A stretch of 64,000 bases of DNA, taken from the NCBI RefSeq assembly GCF_011064825.1, contig NZ_CP048751.1, forward strand, positions 2,170,001-2,234,000, given 5' to 3'. Numbering within the stretch: the stretch's first letter is position 1; the number at the start of each line of letters is the position of its first letter. This DNA is from Brevundimonas mediterranea. Its GTDB lineage: Bacteria; Pseudomonadota; Alphaproteobacteria; Caulobacterales; Caulobacteraceae. The notes beneath the pieces are model-generated. The model was not told the DNA's origin and searched no databases. It saw only the letters and a program-made list of their open reading frames with translations. This document shows positions 1 through 9,514 of this stretch, piece after piece. A program made the translations under genes and the position numbers.

Positions 1-644
1 AACACCGTCGTCACCGCCGTCTTCATGTTGTCGTAGATCCCGCGCGTCGGCACGCCGCCGAAGAAGGCGAACGCCCGCGCATGCGCGTCGAACAGCATCT
101 CCTGGGTCTCGCGCGGATAGGCCCGAACATAGATCGCCCGCGAGGCGCACAGCCGCATGTGCGCCACCTTCACCCGCATCGGCTTGCCCGCGATCTCCAC
201 GTCCTCGTGGCTCCAGTCGAACTGGTAGGCCTCGCCCGGCCGGAACATCAGCGGGATGAACGATGGCGCGTCCGCCACGCCCCGGCGTCGCTTCAGCCGC
301 CACCCCGCCGCGTAGCGCCGGACCGCGTCGTACGACCCGTCGAACCCCTCGCGCACCAGCAGGTCATGAACCCGCGTCATCCGCAGCTTCTCGCGCCGCG
401 GCCGCGCCTCGTCCTCTTCCAGCAGCTCATCGAGCCTGGCCTGGAACGGCGCCAGCCTCGGCAACGGCTGCACCGCCCGCCGATAGGCGAACTCCGCATC
501 CGGCTCCCGGATCGCCTTGCGCACCACCTTGCGCGACAATCGAAGGTCACGCGCGATCGCCTTGATCGCCTTCCCGGACGCAAACTCGCGCCGAATCCTC
601 AACACCGTCTCCAACACCAACATCCCGAACTCGCCGCCTGACAT
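1..644 (-). CDS. istA: IS21-family transposase IstA, C-terminally cut by the window edge
   Basis: About 214 N-terminal residues are visible and no stop codon is reached. The start is the ATG that gives MSGGEFGMLVLETVLRIRRE. The N-terminal helix-turn-helix region (SGKAIKAIARDLRLSRKVVRKAIRE) would bind the element's ends. The segment YQFDWSHEDVEI begins the DDE integrase core, where the Asp of FDW is the expected first catalytic residue, and FFGGVPTRGIYDNMKTAV is a strong IS21 IstA signature. Whether the gene is intact beyond the edge cannot be judged. The element lies next to, and is transcribed away from, the copper genes. Confidence 0.85.
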   Translation of the reverse strand, partial: MSGGEFGMLVLETVLRIRREFASGKAIKAIARDLRLSRKVVRKAIREPDAEFAYRRAVQPLPRLAPFQARLDELLEEDEARPRREKLRMTRVHDLLVREGFDGSYDAVRRYAAGWRLKRRRGVADAPSFIPLMFRPGEAYQFDWSHEDVEIAGKPMRVKVAHMRLCASRAIYVRAYPRETQEMLFDAHARAFAFFGGVPTRGIYDNMKTAVTTV

Positions 645-678
645 CCGCCAAGCCGCCACCGTTAGACCTCAGGAATGA

Positions 679-739
679 GGGGTCCTTATTCGACGCCGAT
701 CACACCGCTAACGGGGTCCCTTTTCCACGCCGATCCACA
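679..739 (-). repeat. IS21-type terminal repeats
   Basis: Two related direct repeats share a GGGGTCC start and a CGCCGATC core: about 679-704 and 713-739. The outer one ends at ACA, which reads TGT on the minus strand and is taken as the element tip. Multiple terminal repeats are the usual transposase binding sites in this family. The exact tip is inferred. Confidence 0.6.
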
Positions 740-864
740 GTCCCCCCTTCCAAGGACCGGACTCTAGCGCCGCGTGGAGGAAATTCTCACGGGCACGTCA
801 ACGTCGCCGTAGGGGCTCCGCCCGGATCATGGCGTCGGGCCAGAAGATCCGCACTCCGTCCGAC

Positions 865-1140
865 CTATCGACCGGCGCGAGCCAAGAGTTCGATTAGCTC
901 GCCGGCCTTGGCCTTTCGATCCTCAGGATCGTCACCTGTCATGGCTCCCATGACGCAGTGGTCGAGGTGGTCCCTCAACACTTCCGTCTCCACGCGAAGG
1001 AGCGCTGCGCGGACGGCCCGCAACTGGGTGAGCAGGTCGATGCAGTAGCGGTCCTCGTCGACCATGCGGGCGATGCCCCGCACCTGGCCTTCGATCCGGC
1101 TCAGCCGGTTAAGGATTTTGGGCTTCGTATCGATTTGCAT
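865..1140 (-). CDS. csoR: CsoR/RcnR-family metal-sensing repressor
   Basis: A 91-residue all-helical repressor of the CsoR (DUF156) family. The protein reads [22 protein letters not shown], followed by the family's [16 protein letters not shown] and DHLDHCV segments. These supply the Cys, His and Cys ligands expected of a Cu(I) sensor. This ATG has GGAG ten bases upstream. The longer start at 1191 would run through both palindromes that look like the operator, so it is less likely. The gene is divergent from a copper-type P1B ATPase. The inferred role is copper-relieved repression of both genes; the metal specificity is inferred from this context. Confidence 0.87.
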   Translation of the reverse strand: MQIDTKPKILNRLSRIEGQVRGIARMVDEDRYCIDLLTQLRAVRAALLRVETEVLRDHLDHCVMGAMTGDDPEDRKAKAGELIELLARAGR

Positions 1141-1164
1141 GCGGCTTCGCTCCAGAGTGTCTGT

Positions 1165-1181
1165 ATACCCCATGCGGGTAT
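1165..1181. promoter_or_regulatory. Candidate CsoR operator 1
   Basis: Perfect inverted repeat ATACCC-CATGC-GGGTAT (17 bp), resembling the GC-rich dyads bound by CsoR-type repressors. It lies between the divergent csoR and copA genes, 25 bp centre to centre from a second dyad. Confidence 0.65.
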
Positions 1182-1189
1182 CTTGCTCC

Positions 1190-1206
1190 ATACCCCCTAC
1201 AGGTAT
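1190..1206. promoter_or_regulatory. Candidate CsoR operator 2
   Basis: Second dyad ATACC-CCCTACA-GGTAT (17 bp) with the same outer bases as operator 1. It is 32 bp upstream of the preferred copA start, so it could serve as the copA-proximal repressor site. Confidence 0.6.
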
Positions 1207-1238
1207 ATTCGAGGCGCTTGGATCAGCCGGAGAGCGTC

Positions 1239-3593
1239 ATGTCCACTCATCCTCACGGTCGCGCCGCAGGTCGCTCCTGCTGCTCGGCGGAACCCTCCGC
1301 GGGATCGGTCGCGCTAAAGGATCCGGTCTGCGGGATGTCGGTTGATGCAAAGACGACCGCTCACCGGGCCAGCCATGACGAGCAGGACTATTTCTTCTGC
1401 TCGGCAGGGTGCCGAACCCGATTCGTGGCGGATCCACAGCGCTATCTGAAGCCTGCTTCGGAGCCCGCCCCCGCCATTCCGGGCGTGATCTACACCTGCC
1501 CCATGCATCCGGAAATCCGGCAGGAGGGTCCGGGGTCCTGCCCGATCTGCGGCATGGCGCTCGAGCCTGAAACCGTCGCCGCCGAAGCGCCGCCCAATCA
1601 CGAACTGATCGACTTCACCCGCCGCTTCTGGATCGGTCTGATTCTGACCCTGCCGGTCTTCGCGCTGGAGATGGGCGCCCATCTGACGAACCTGCACATG
1701 CTCATCCCCGGCCGGCTGTCGAACGGGATCCAATTCGTTCTGGCCACGCCGGTCGTCCTGTGGTGCGGCCTGCCCTTCTTCCAGCGCGGCTGGACCTCGC
1801 TGCGCACGCGCCGGCTGAACATGTTCACCCTGATCTCGATGGGGGTCGGGGTCGCATGGCTTTACAGCATCGTGGCCGTCGTAGCGCCATGGCTGTTCCC
1901 GCCCGCCTTCCTCAAGGCCGACGGGAGCGCGCCGGTGTATTTCGAGGCGGCGGCGGTCATCACGGTGCTGGTCCTCGTCGGACAGATCCTGGAACTTCGC
2001 GCCCGCGAGCAGACGTCGGGGGCGATCCGGGCCTTGCTGGATCTCACGCCCAAGACCGCGCGAAGGGTCCGGGCGGACGGCGTTGACGAGGATGTCTCGC
2101 TCGACCTGATCACTGTCGGCGACTCCCTGCGGGTCCGCCCCGGTGAGAAAGTCCCGGTGGACGGCGAAATCCTGGATGGCCGTATCGCCGTCGACGAGTC
2201 GATGGTGACCGGCGAGTCCATGCCGGTGACCAAGGAGGTCGGCGACCGGGTCGTCGCCGGCGCCCTGAACAAGACCGGATCCTTCATCATGCGCGCCGAC
2301 AAGGTCGGGGCCGACACCCTGCTGGCGCAAATCGTCCAGATGGTCGCTCAGGCCCAACGCAGCCGCGCGCCGATCCAGCGGCTGGCCGACACGGTATCTG
2401 GATGGTTCGTTCCGACGGTGATCACAATCGCCCTGCTGGCCGCCGCCGTCTGGGGGCTGGTCGGGCCGGAGCCCCGGCTGTCCTATGCCCTGGTCGCCGC
2501 TGTCTCGGTCCTGATCATCGCCTGTCCCTGTGCGCTCGGTCTCGCGACCCCCATCTCGATTATGGTAGGGGTCGGACGAGGCGCGCGCGCCGGGGTCCTG
2601 ATCAAGAACGCTGAAGCGCTGGAGCGCTTCGAAAGGGTCGACACCCTGATCCTCGACAAGACCGGCACCCTGACCGAGGGACGCCCGTCCGTGACAGCGA
2701 TGGTGATCGCCAAAGGCTTCGACGAAACAGACGTGCTGCGTCTTTCGGCCAGTCTGGAGCGCGGAAGCGAGCACCCCTTGGCGGATGCGATCGTCCAGGC
2801 CGCCAAGGACCGCCATCTGCCCCTGTCGGAAGCCGTGGACTTCGACAGTCCGGTGGGACGCGGCGTGCGCGGTGTTGTCGAGGGACGCCAGGTGGCCCTG
2901 GGCAACACCCGGTATCTCGGTGAGCTTTCGATCGACGTCTCCACGCTGGAGCCGAAGGCGGACGCACTCCGGAACGACGGCGCCACGGCCATTTTCGTGG
3001 CCATCGACGGCAAGGCCGCCGGGGTCCTCGGCATCGCCGACCCGGTCAAGGCCACCACGTCGGCCGCGATCCTCGCGCTGAAGGCGGCCGGTCTGAGACT
3101 GGTCATGATGACCGGGGACAACCGAACCACGGCCGAAGCCGTGGCGCGACGCCTCGGGATCGACGAGGTCCATGCCGAGGTCCTGCCGCAGGACAAGGCG
3201 TCGGTGGTTCAGCAGCTTCGCTCACAGGGCCGCATCGTCGCCATGGCCGGAGATGGGGTCAACGACGCCCCGGCTCTCGCAGCCGCCGATGTCGGCGTCG
3301 CCATGGGCGCGGGCTCGGATGTGGCGATCGAGAGCGCGGGCGTAACCCTGTTGAGCGGCGATCTGCAAGGCATAGTCCGGGCGCGGCGTCTGTCGCGAGC
3401 GGTCATGGGGAACATCCGGCAAAACCTGATCTTCGCCTTCGGTTACAATGCGCTCGGCATCCCGGTCGCGGCCGGCCTGCTGTATCCCGTCTTCGGCTGG
3501 CTGCTCTCGCCCGCTCTTGCAGCGCTCGCCATGGCGCTCTCTTCGGTCAGCGTCATCGGCAATGCGCTGAGGCTGCGCGCGGTGAAGCTCTAG
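1239..3593 (+). CDS. copA: Cu+-exporting P1B-type ATPase with YHS and heavy-metal-binding N-terminus
   Basis: An inner-membrane copper efflux pump of about 784 residues. In order it has a Cys-rich start (RSCCS), a YHS-like domain (DPVCGMSV...FFCSAGC), a heavy-metal-binding domain (YTCPMHPEI...CPICGM), the transmembrane core, TGES actuator, CPC metal site (C429, C431), phosphorylated Asp473 in DKTGTLTEG, the SEHPLA motif and [10 protein letters not shown]. The YN and MALSS motifs in the last two membrane helices are the Cu(I) (P1B-1) signature. The ATG at 1239 has GGAG eight bases upstream; an ATG at 1218 is possible. It is divergent from csoR. There are no classical N-terminal CxxC HMA domains. 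Confidence 0.9.
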   Translation: MSTHPHGRAAGRSCCSAEPSAGSVALKDPVCGMSVDAKTTAHRASHDEQDYFFCSAGCRTRFVADPQRYLKPASEPAPAIPGVIYTCPMHPEIRQEGPGSCPICGMALEPETVAAEAPPNHELIDFTRRFWIGLILTLPVFALEMGAHLTNLHMLIPGRLSNGIQFVLATPVVLWCGLPFFQRGWTSLRTRRLNMFTLISMGVGVAWLYSIVAVVAPWLFPPAFLKADGSAPVYFEAAAVITVLVLVGQILELRAREQTSGAIRALLDLTPKTARRVRADGVDEDVSLDLITVGDSLRVRPGEKVPVDGEILDGRIAVDESMVTGESMPVTKEVGDRVVAGALNKTGSFIMRADKVGADTLLAQIVQMVAQAQRSRAPIQRLADTVSGWFVPTVITIALLAAAVWGLVGPEPRLSYALVAAVSVLIIACPCALGLATPISIMVGVGRGARAGVLIKNAEALERFERVDTLILDKTGTLTEGRPSVTAMVIAKGFDETDVLRLSASLERGSEHPLADAIVQAAKDRHLPLSEAVDFDSPVGRGVRGVVEGRQVALGNTRYLGELSIDVSTLEPKADALRNDGATAIFVAIDGKAAGVLGIADPVKATTSAAILALKAAGLRLVMMTGDNRTTAEAVARRLGIDEVHAEVLPQDKASVVQQLRSQGRIVAMAGDGVNDAPALAAADVGVAMGAGSDVAIESAGVTLLSGDLQGIVRARRLSRAVMGNIRQNLIFAFGYNALGIPVAAGLLYPVFGWLLSPALAALAMALSSVSVIGNALRLRAVKL

Positions 3594-3605
3594 GCGGCCT
3601 GAGAA

Positions 3606-3621
3606 TTCAGAAAGCATTAAC
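3606..3621 (+). promoter_or_regulatory. Degenerate CtrA-like box upstream of the PleC-like gene
   Basis: TTCA-N7-TTAAC, one mismatch from the Caulobacter CtrA consensus TTAA-N7-TTAAC. It lies about 70 bp before the kinase start, in the only spacer between copA and that gene. One mismatch in a short AT motif can occur by chance, though such motifs are rare in DNA this GC-rich. Confidence 0.35.
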
Positions 3622-3689
3622 CAAGCCTCGACAGGAATCCGCGACGCAGCCTAGATTCCCCCTGTAGCTGATTTGGTCGGGAGAGCGCC

Positions 3690-6089
3690 TTGCGGGGCAT
3701 GGAGCGGCGGCAAGACAAGCGAGGCCGACGCGCCACCGACAGGGCCCCCAGCGCCCCGGCCTGGATGCGCATCGGCGTGCTGGTCCTCGCCCTCGGCTCC
3801 ACCGGATACGTGCTGTTGATGTCGCGAGACGCGACACGCCCTGCCCGCGAAGCCCATCGCCTCCAGAACGAGAACCTGTCGTTGAGCGCCCAGCTCGCCG
3901 CCAGCCGGACCGCCGCCCTGATGCAGGCCGCCCAGACCGGGATCGACGTCGGGACAGCCGCACTGCTGGACGACGCGCTCCCGATGGCCGCCGTCGAGCG
4001 GGCGCGCGGCGTCGCGCCGAACGCGGGCTTTTCGGTGATCGGCGCCGACGGCGCGATCCTGGCCAGCCAGGGGCCGGTGCAGTCGCCCGGCGTCCTCGCC
4101 CTGACGGGGCCGCAAGCCGGGGGGCGGCGGCTTGAGGCGCGCATTCTCCCGTCCCTGCCCGCCTCTGGCGCGGTCCGGATCGTGTCGAAGACGGGGGTCG
4201 TCCTGGCCTCGCCGAACGCCGCCGAGGTCGGCCGGTCCGCAACGCCGCTGATCGGCGTCCAGGCCGGCGACCTGGCGTCCCTGACCACGCCCGTCGCCAC
4301 CCCGGGGGGCAGGGCGTCGGTCGTGGCGGCGCCGATCACGCCCGACGGTCCCTATGTGGTCGCCTTGCAGAGCGGACCGCCCGCGGGTGCGGCGGGTCTG
4401 CTGGGCGAGGCCTGGGTTCTGGCGGCCCCCGTGCTGCTGGGCCTCGGCGTCCTGGCGCTGTTCCTGTTCCAGGGCCTGCGTCGTGCGCGCGCCAGCCGGG
4501 AATGGGCCTCGTCGGAAAAACGCTTCCGCATCGCGGTGGAGGCGGCGCGCTGCGGCGTATGGGAATGGGATCTGGACGGCGCCGAAGTGACCCTGTCGGA
4601 CTATATGGCGACCTTGCTGGGCTTCGAAACCGGCGGCGTCGTGCCGGCTGAAGCCGTGATGGCCCGCATCCACCCGCGCTACCGTGACGAGGTGCAGCAT
4701 GCATTGCGCCAGGCCACGGCCTATGGCGCCTTCGAGGTCACCTTCCCCGTCCCGGGCGACGGCGGCCGGACCCGCTGGATCGATGCGCGCGGCCAGGCGC
4801 GAGGGGCGCGGGGCGAGGCCGGCTTCTCCGCCATCCTGGGCGTCGCCCTGGACATCACCGAGGCCCGCCGGGCCAAGGCCGCCGCCCAGTCCGCCGAAAG
4901 CCGTCTGCGCGACGGGGTGGAGAGCATCTCGGACGCCTTCGTCCTGTTTGATCGCCAAGGCCGCCTCATCCTCTGGAACCAGGCGTTCGAGGACGCTTTC
5001 GACTTCCAGTCCGGCGTCGTGCGGCGCGGCGCGGCGAAGGAGGAATTGAACCGCATCGCCGCCCTGGCCATCAAGGCCGAACATGCGCCGACGGACGGCC
5101 GGGCGGGCCTTCGCGAGGTCGAACTGCACGACGGCCGCTGGCTGCAGTTGTCCGAACGCTTCACCTCGGAGGGCGGCTCGGTGGTCACCGCCGCCGACAT
5201 CACCGCCATCAAGCGCGAAGAGACCGAACGCCGCCGCGCCGTCGAGGACCTGAGCCGCACCGTGGCCCAGCTCGAAGCCAGCCAGCAGATGCTGTCGCAA
5301 CTGGCCCGGAAATACGAGATCGCCATGACGCGGGCCGAGGCCGCAAACCAGGCCAAGTCCGAATTCCTGGCCAATATGAGCCACGAACTGCGCACCCCGC
5401 TGAACGCCATCAACGGCTTCTCGGAGATCATGGCCGCCGAGCTGTTCGGCCCCATAGGCGAGAAGTACAAGGGCTACGCTGGCGACATCCTGAAGTCGGG
5501 CCAGCATCTGCTCAGCCTGATCAACGACATCCTGGACATGGCCAAGATCGAGGCCGGCAAGATGACCCTGCACTACGAGCCCGTCTCGCTGCGGGACGTG
5601 TGCGAGGACGCCGCCCGGCTGATGCGCGGCAAGGTTCTGGAGTCCGGCCTGACCCTGGAGATCGAAGCGGGCGACCTGCCGGACATCGAGGCGGACCACC
5701 GCGGCGTGAAACAGGTGATGCTGAACCTGATCTCCAACGCCGTTAAGTTCACGCCCGAAGGCGGGACCGTCACCCTGTCTCTGACGCCGTTCAAGGGGGC
5801 GGCCGGCGAGGATCGCGTCCGGGTCGCCTGCGCCGACACCGGCATCGGCATCGCGCCTGAACATATGGTCCGTCTGGCGCGGCCCTTCGAACAGGTCGAA
5901 GGCCAGCATTCCAAGACCACCCAGGGCACCGGCCTGGGCTTGGCCCTGACCAAGTCGCTGATCGAGATGCATGGCGGCCGGCTGAACATAGAAAGCGAGC
6001 CCGGGGTGGGCACGGTGGTCAGTTTCGATCTGCCGACGCGACGTCCCGTCCAGACCGTCCAGCCCATGAAGGCCGCCTTCGCCGCCTGA
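3690..6089 (+). CDS. pleC: PleC-like PAS sensor histidine kinase/phosphatase
   Basis: A 799-residue membrane kinase. A short basic N-terminus precedes a membrane helix (about 26-45), then a periplasmic domain, a second helix (about 241-263), two PAS-like domains and the HisKA/HATPase core. The phospho-acceptor is His565 in NMSHELRTPLNAINGFSEIM. The stretch from this His to the C-terminus is 235 residues, close to what I recall for Caulobacter PleC, as is the GFSEIM...GYAGDIL...GQHLLSLINDIL sequence. PleC acts on DivK/PleD in polar development. The start is a TTG with GGGAG at ideal spacing; an ATG nine bases later is an alternative. PleC rather than a DivJ-type paralogue is likely but not proven. 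Confidence 0.72.
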   Translation: MRGMERRQDKRGRRATDRAPSAPAWMRIGVLVLALGSTGYVLLMSRDATRPAREAHRLQNENLSLSAQLAASRTAALMQAAQTGIDVGTAALLDDALPMAAVERARGVAPNAGFSVIGADGAILASQGPVQSPGVLALTGPQAGGRRLEARILPSLPASGAVRIVSKTGVVLASPNAAEVGRSATPLIGVQAGDLASLTTPVATPGGRASVVAAPITPDGPYVVALQSGPPAGAAGLLGEAWVLAAPVLLGLGVLALFLFQGLRRARASREWASSEKRFRIAVEAARCGVWEWDLDGAEVTLSDYMATLLGFETGGVVPAEAVMARIHPRYRDEVQHALRQATAYGAFEVTFPVPGDGGRTRWIDARGQARGARGEAGFSAILGVALDITEARRAKAAAQSAESRLRDGVESISDAFVLFDRQGRLILWNQAFEDAFDFQSGVVRRGAAKEELNRIAALAIKAEHAPTDGRAGLREVELHDGRWLQLSERFTSEGGSVVTAADITAIKREETERRRAVEDLSRTVAQLEASQQMLSQLARKYEIAMTRAEAANQAKSEFLANMSHELRTPLNAINGFSEIMAAELFGPIGEKYKGYAGDILKSGQHLLSLINDILDMAKIEAGKMTLHYEPVSLRDVCEDAARLMRGKVLESGLTLEIEAGDLPDIEADHRGVKQVMLNLISNAVKFTPEGGTVTLSLTPFKGAAGEDRVRVACADTGIGIAPEHMVRLARPFEQVEGQHSKTTQGTGLGLALTKSLIEMHGGRLNIESEPGVGTVVSFDLPTRRPVQTVQPMKAAFAA

Positions 6090-6107
6090 GCCGCCTGAGC
6101 CGCCTGA
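6081..6107 (+). repeat. Three tandem copies of GCCGCCTGA
   Basis: A 9-bp unit repeated three times in tandem with a partial fourth. The first unit encodes the last two alanines and the stop codon of the PleC-like kinase, so each copy is a further Ala-Ala-stop in the same frame. Confidence 0.9.
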
Positions 6108-6125
6108 GCCGCCGACAGCGCGCGA

Positions 6126-6818
6126 TCAGAGTTCGAGCCGGTATCCCACGCTCGGCTCCGTAACGACCAGGGCCGGTTCGGCGGGGTCGGCCTCCAGCTT
6201 GTGGCGCAGTTGGCCGATCACGACGCGCAGATACTGGACATCGGCGGCGTGGCCCGCGCCCCAGACGGTCTTCAGCAGGTCGGCGTGGCCCAGCACCTTG
6301 CCGGCGTTGCGGGCCAGACAGGCCAGGACTTCGTATTCCTTGGGGCGCAGCTTCACCCGCTCGCCGGCGCGGGTGACGATGCGACGATCCAGGTCGATGA
6401 CCACCTCTCCGACCGTGACCACGCCGCCCGCCACCGGCGCCAAGCCCCCCTGGCGCAGCCCGGCCCGGATGCGCGCCAGCAGTTCGCCGACCCCGAACGG
6501 CTTTTCGACATAGTCGTTGGCGCCCAGGTCCAGGGCCGCGATCTTCTCGGCCTCGCGATCGCGGGCCGACAGGATGATGATCGGCCCCTGGTAGAATTCC
6601 CGCGCCCGTCTCAGCACGTCCTTGCCGTCCATGTCGGGCAGGCCCAGGTCCAGCACCACGGCGTCGGGGCTCCACAATGCGATGGCGCGCAGGCCTTCCT
6701 GACCACTGTCGGCGCGGCGGGGTTCGTAGCCGGCGGCGTCCAGGGCGGGCGACAGGAAGCGGTGGATCTGGGGCTCGTCGTCGATGACGAGGACCTGGGG
6801 GCGGACGGCAGGCATCAC
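6126..6818 (-). CDS. kdpE: KdpE, OmpR-family response regulator of the kdp system
   Basis: A 230-residue regulator with an N-terminal receiver (QVLVIDDEPQIHRFL, phospho-acceptor Asp in VVLDLGLPDMDG, conserved Lys in EKPFG) and a C-terminal winged helix (LRPKEYEVLACL...GHADLLKTVWG...QYLRVVIGQLRHKLE). It activates kdp transcription when phosphorylated by KdpD. The gene overlaps the end of kdpD by 4 bp, so the pair is translationally coupled. It is the last gene of the kdp cluster and faces the PleC-like gene convergently. Confidence 0.95.
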   Translation of the reverse strand: MMPAVRPQVLVIDDEPQIHRFLSPALDAAGYEPRRADSGQEGLRAIALWSPDAVVLDLGLPDMDGKDVLRRAREFYQGPIIILSARDREAEKIAALDLGANDYVEKPFGVGELLARIRAGLRQGGLAPVAGGVVTVGEVVIDLDRRIVTRAGERVKLRPKEYEVLACLARNAGKVLGHADLLKTVWGAGHAADVQYLRVVIGQLRHKLEADPAEPALVVTEPSVGYRLEL

Positions 6819-9514
6819 AGCAGATCCGGATGGGTGGCGATGGATTTGGGCAGGCTGATCAGGATGCGCGTGCCCCGCTTGCCGCCGTCGGGTCCGTCCT
6901 GGATCGGGCTGGCGGCGGCGATGCGGCCGCGCATGGCCTCGACGAAGCCCTTGGCGATAGCCAGACCCAGGCCGGCCCCCTGGACTCTGTCGGGGGCGCG
7001 GTCGGTCGAATCCTCCATGCGGCGGAACTTGTCGAACACCCGTTCCAGCTCGGCCGTGGGTATGCCGCGCCCCTCGTCCTCGATGGAGATGACGACGGAG
7101 CCCCGGTCCTCATAGGCCGCCAGTTCGATGGTCGTCCCGTCGGGACTATAGGCGATGGCGTTTTCAAGAATATTGACCACCGCCTGTTCCAGCAGACCGG
7201 GGTCGGCTTCCACCATGCTGAGCTGGGGCGGGAAGTCGCGGGTGATCCGACGTCGCCCCAGGCGGCGCGACACCCGGTCGGCGGCGGCGTTCAGGGCGTC
7301 GCGCACATCGGTCCAGTCGGTGCGGACGTTCAGCCCGCCGCCCTCCAGCCGGGTCATGTCCAGCAGGTCGCCGACATAGCGCGACAGGCGTTCAGCCTCC
7401 TCGCGGATGCTGAGCAGCAGGTCGTCGCGGACCTCGGGCTTCAGGGTCGCCCCATAGTCGATCAGGGTGGTGGCCGAGCCCAGCACGGTCGACAGGGGCG
7501 TGCGCAGATCGTGGCTGACCGAGTTCATCAGGGCGGCGCGGAACCGGTCGGCGCGACGCAGGGTCTCGCTCTCCAGCGCCTGTCCGGCCAGATCGGCCCG
7601 CTCCAGCGCCACGGCGCCCTGATCCAGCAGGGCCAGGGCCAGCCGCTCCTCGTCCGAGCCCGCCGCCACGGCCGAGGCGTCGATCCCCGCCACGCCGGCG
7701 CGACCGCGCACGCCTTGCAGGGGCTGAAACCGCCAGCGGGTCTGCGGCAGGGTGCCGGTGCCGTGACCCGTGACCTCGCCGTGGGTCCAGGCCCAGCGGG
7801 CCGCGGCCATGGCGTCGGCGCCCAGGACCACGCCCTCGGGGCTGGCGGCCGTCAGGACGATGTCGTCGCCGTCCGGCAGCAAGACCACCGCCCCGGCCCC
7901 GGCGGCGGCCGAGGCCTGTTCGGCCAGGCTTCGGGCGGTCGTCGCACGATCCTGGGCCGCCGACAGGGTCTGGCTGGCGGCCAGCAGGGCAGAGACGGCG
8001 GCGGCGCGACGCTGGGCCGCGCGGGCCTGTTCGCGCACCCGCCCGGCCAGGGCGCCCGTGCCCAGGGCGACGGCCCAGAACAGCAAAAGTGTGAGGAAGT
8101 CCGTCGGCGAACCGATCAGGAAACTGTAGCGCGGCTGAAGGAACAGGAAGTTGTAGGTCAGGAAGGCCAGGGTCGCCGCTACGAGAGCGGGCCGCAGCCC
8201 GTTCAGCACCCCCGCCGCCACAACGGCGGCCAGATAGATGACGCCCAGATCGACCCGCTCGAACCGCGTGTCCAGCAACAGGGCGACGCCGGTCGCGGCC
8301 CCGACGAAACCCGCGCCGGCGGAATAGGGACGCCAGTCCAGACCAGGCCGGAGACCGGACCTGATCGTCGGCTCGGGCGCCGACCCATCGCCTTCGGTCA
8401 CGACATGGACGGCCACGCCCTGGGCCTTGCGCAGCAGTTCGATGGCCAGCGCCCGGCCGGTCCATTCGGCGAGGCGGCCGCCCCGCGTCTTGCCGATGAC
8501 GATCTGGGTGACGTTGTTGCGGTGGGCGTGATCCAGGACGGTGCGCACGACGTCGTCGCCGCTCAGCGTCACCGGTCGGCCGCCCAGTTGCTCGGCCAGT
8601 TTGAAGGCTTCGGACAGACGGCCGGTTGATCGCGCGTCGGAGCGCGAGCCCGACGGCCGCTCGACGTGGGCCACCGACCAGGGGGCGTCCATCATCATGT
8701 CCGACATGCGTCGTCCGGTCCGCACCAGCGACGCGCTCATGGCGTCGCCCCCGACCAGGACCAGGATCCGCTCACCGGCCGCCCACGGCCCCGACACGCC
8801 CCGCTCGCGCAGATGGAACAGCAGTTGATCGTCCACCGTCTGGGCCGCGCGGCGCAGGGCCAGTTCGCGCAGGGCCGTCAGATTCTCAAGCTTGAAGAAG
8901 TTCTCGGACGCGACCCGCGCCGTTTCGGGCACATAGACCTTGCCCTCGGCCAGGCGGGCGCGAAGGTCCTCGGGCGTGATGTCCACCACCTCGATATCGT
9001 CGGCGTCGGTCAGAAGGCTGTCGGGCACCGTCTCGCGCTGACGAACGCCGGTGATCCGCAGGATGACGTCGGACAGGCTTTCCAGATGCTGGATGTTCAG
9101 CGTCGTCCAGACATCGACGCCGGCGTCGCGCAGTTCCTCCACGTCCTGCCAGCGTTTCGGATGGCGTGAACCGGGGGCGTTGGAATGGGCGTATTCGTCG
9201 ACCAGCAGCAGGCCGGGGCGGCGCGCCAGGGCGCCGTCGAGATCGAACTCCATCAGCGATCGGCCGCGATGGTCGATCGGCGCGCGCGGCATGACGTCCA
9301 GGCCGCGCAGCAGGCTCATCGTCTCCTTGCGGCCGTGGGTCTCGACCACGCCGACGACGACGTCCAGCCCTTCGGCCTTTCGCCGGCGCGCGGCGCGCAG
9401 CATTTCGTAGGTCTTGCCCACGCCGGGCGACATGCCCAGAAACACCTTCAGCCGCCCGCGCTTGCGGCGCGGAACGGCTGAAGTCGCGGGCGTTTCGGCC
9501 TCGGTCTCGGGCAA
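6815..9514 (-). CDS. kdpD: KdpD, sensor histidine kinase for potassium limitation
   Basis: 899 residues, close to the E. coli protein. The cytoplasmic KdpD domain has a Walker A-like GMSPGVGKT (about 27-35) and DEYAHSN. A UspA-like region, four closely spaced membrane helices (DUF4118-type), a GAF-like region, HisKA with His668 (NSVSHDLRTPLSTVLG) and HATPase follow. It is predicted to start at TTG: the preceding in-frame codon is the TGA of kdpC, and GGAGG lies five bases upstream, inside the end of kdpC. No ATG is available near the conserved N-terminus. It should phosphorylate the adjacent KdpE. Confidence 0.95.
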   Translation of the reverse strand: MPETEAETPATSAVPRRKRGRLKVFLGMSPGVGKTYEMLRAARRRKAEGLDVVVGVVETHGRKETMSLLRGLDVMPRAPIDHRGRSLMEFDLDGALARRPGLLLVDEYAHSNAPGSRHPKRWQDVEELRDAGVDVWTTLNIQHLESLSDVILRITGVRQRETVPDSLLTDADDIEVVDITPEDLRARLAEGKVYVPETARVASENFFKLENLTALRELALRRAAQTVDDQLLFHLRERGVSGPWAAGERILVLVGGDAMSASLVRTGRRMSDMMMDAPWSVAHVERPSGSRSDARSTGRLSEAFKLAEQLGGRPVTLSGDDVVRTVLDHAHRNNVTQIVIGKTRGGRLAEWTGRALAIELLRKAQGVAVHVVTEGDGSAPEPTIRSGLRPGLDWRPYSAGAGFVGAATGVALLLDTRFERVDLGVIYLAAVVAAGVLNGLRPALVAATLAFLTYNFLFLQPRYSFLIGSPTDFLTLLLFWAVALGTGALAGRVREQARAAQRRAAAVSALLAASQTLSAAQDRATTARSLAEQASAAAGAGAVVLLPDGDDIVLTAASPEGVVLGADAMAAARWAWTHGEVTGHGTGTLPQTRWRFQPLQGVRGRAGVAGIDASAVAAGSDEERLALALLDQGAVALERADLAGQALESETLRRADRFRAALMNSVSHDLRTPLSTVLGSATTLIDYGATLKPEVRDDLLLSIREEAERLSRYVGDLLDMTRLEGGGLNVRTDWTDVRDALNAAADRVSRRLGRRRITRDFPPQLSMVEADPGLLEQAVVNILENAIAYSPDGTTIELAAYEDRGSVVISIEDEGRGIPTAELERVFDKFRRMEDSTDRAPDRVQGAGLGLAIAKGFVEAMRGRIAAASPIQDGPDGGKRGTRILISLPKSIATHPDLL

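Larger units (their letters stand above)
1..739 (-). mobile_element. IS21-type insertion sequence, one end only
   Basis: The window opens inside an insertion sequence. It contains the 5' part of an IstA-type transposase gene and, upstream of it, a terminus carrying two related repeats and ending (read on the minus strand) with TGTGGATCGGCG. IS21 elements typically begin with TGT and carry several internal repeats at each end. The other end and the istB helper gene lie outside the window, so the target duplication cannot be checked. Confidence 0.75.

Noticed and set aside
1314..3173. 619-codon minus-strand frame opposite copA
   Set aside because: Low-complexity Asp/Gly/Arg-rich shadow of the ATPase, with no motif.
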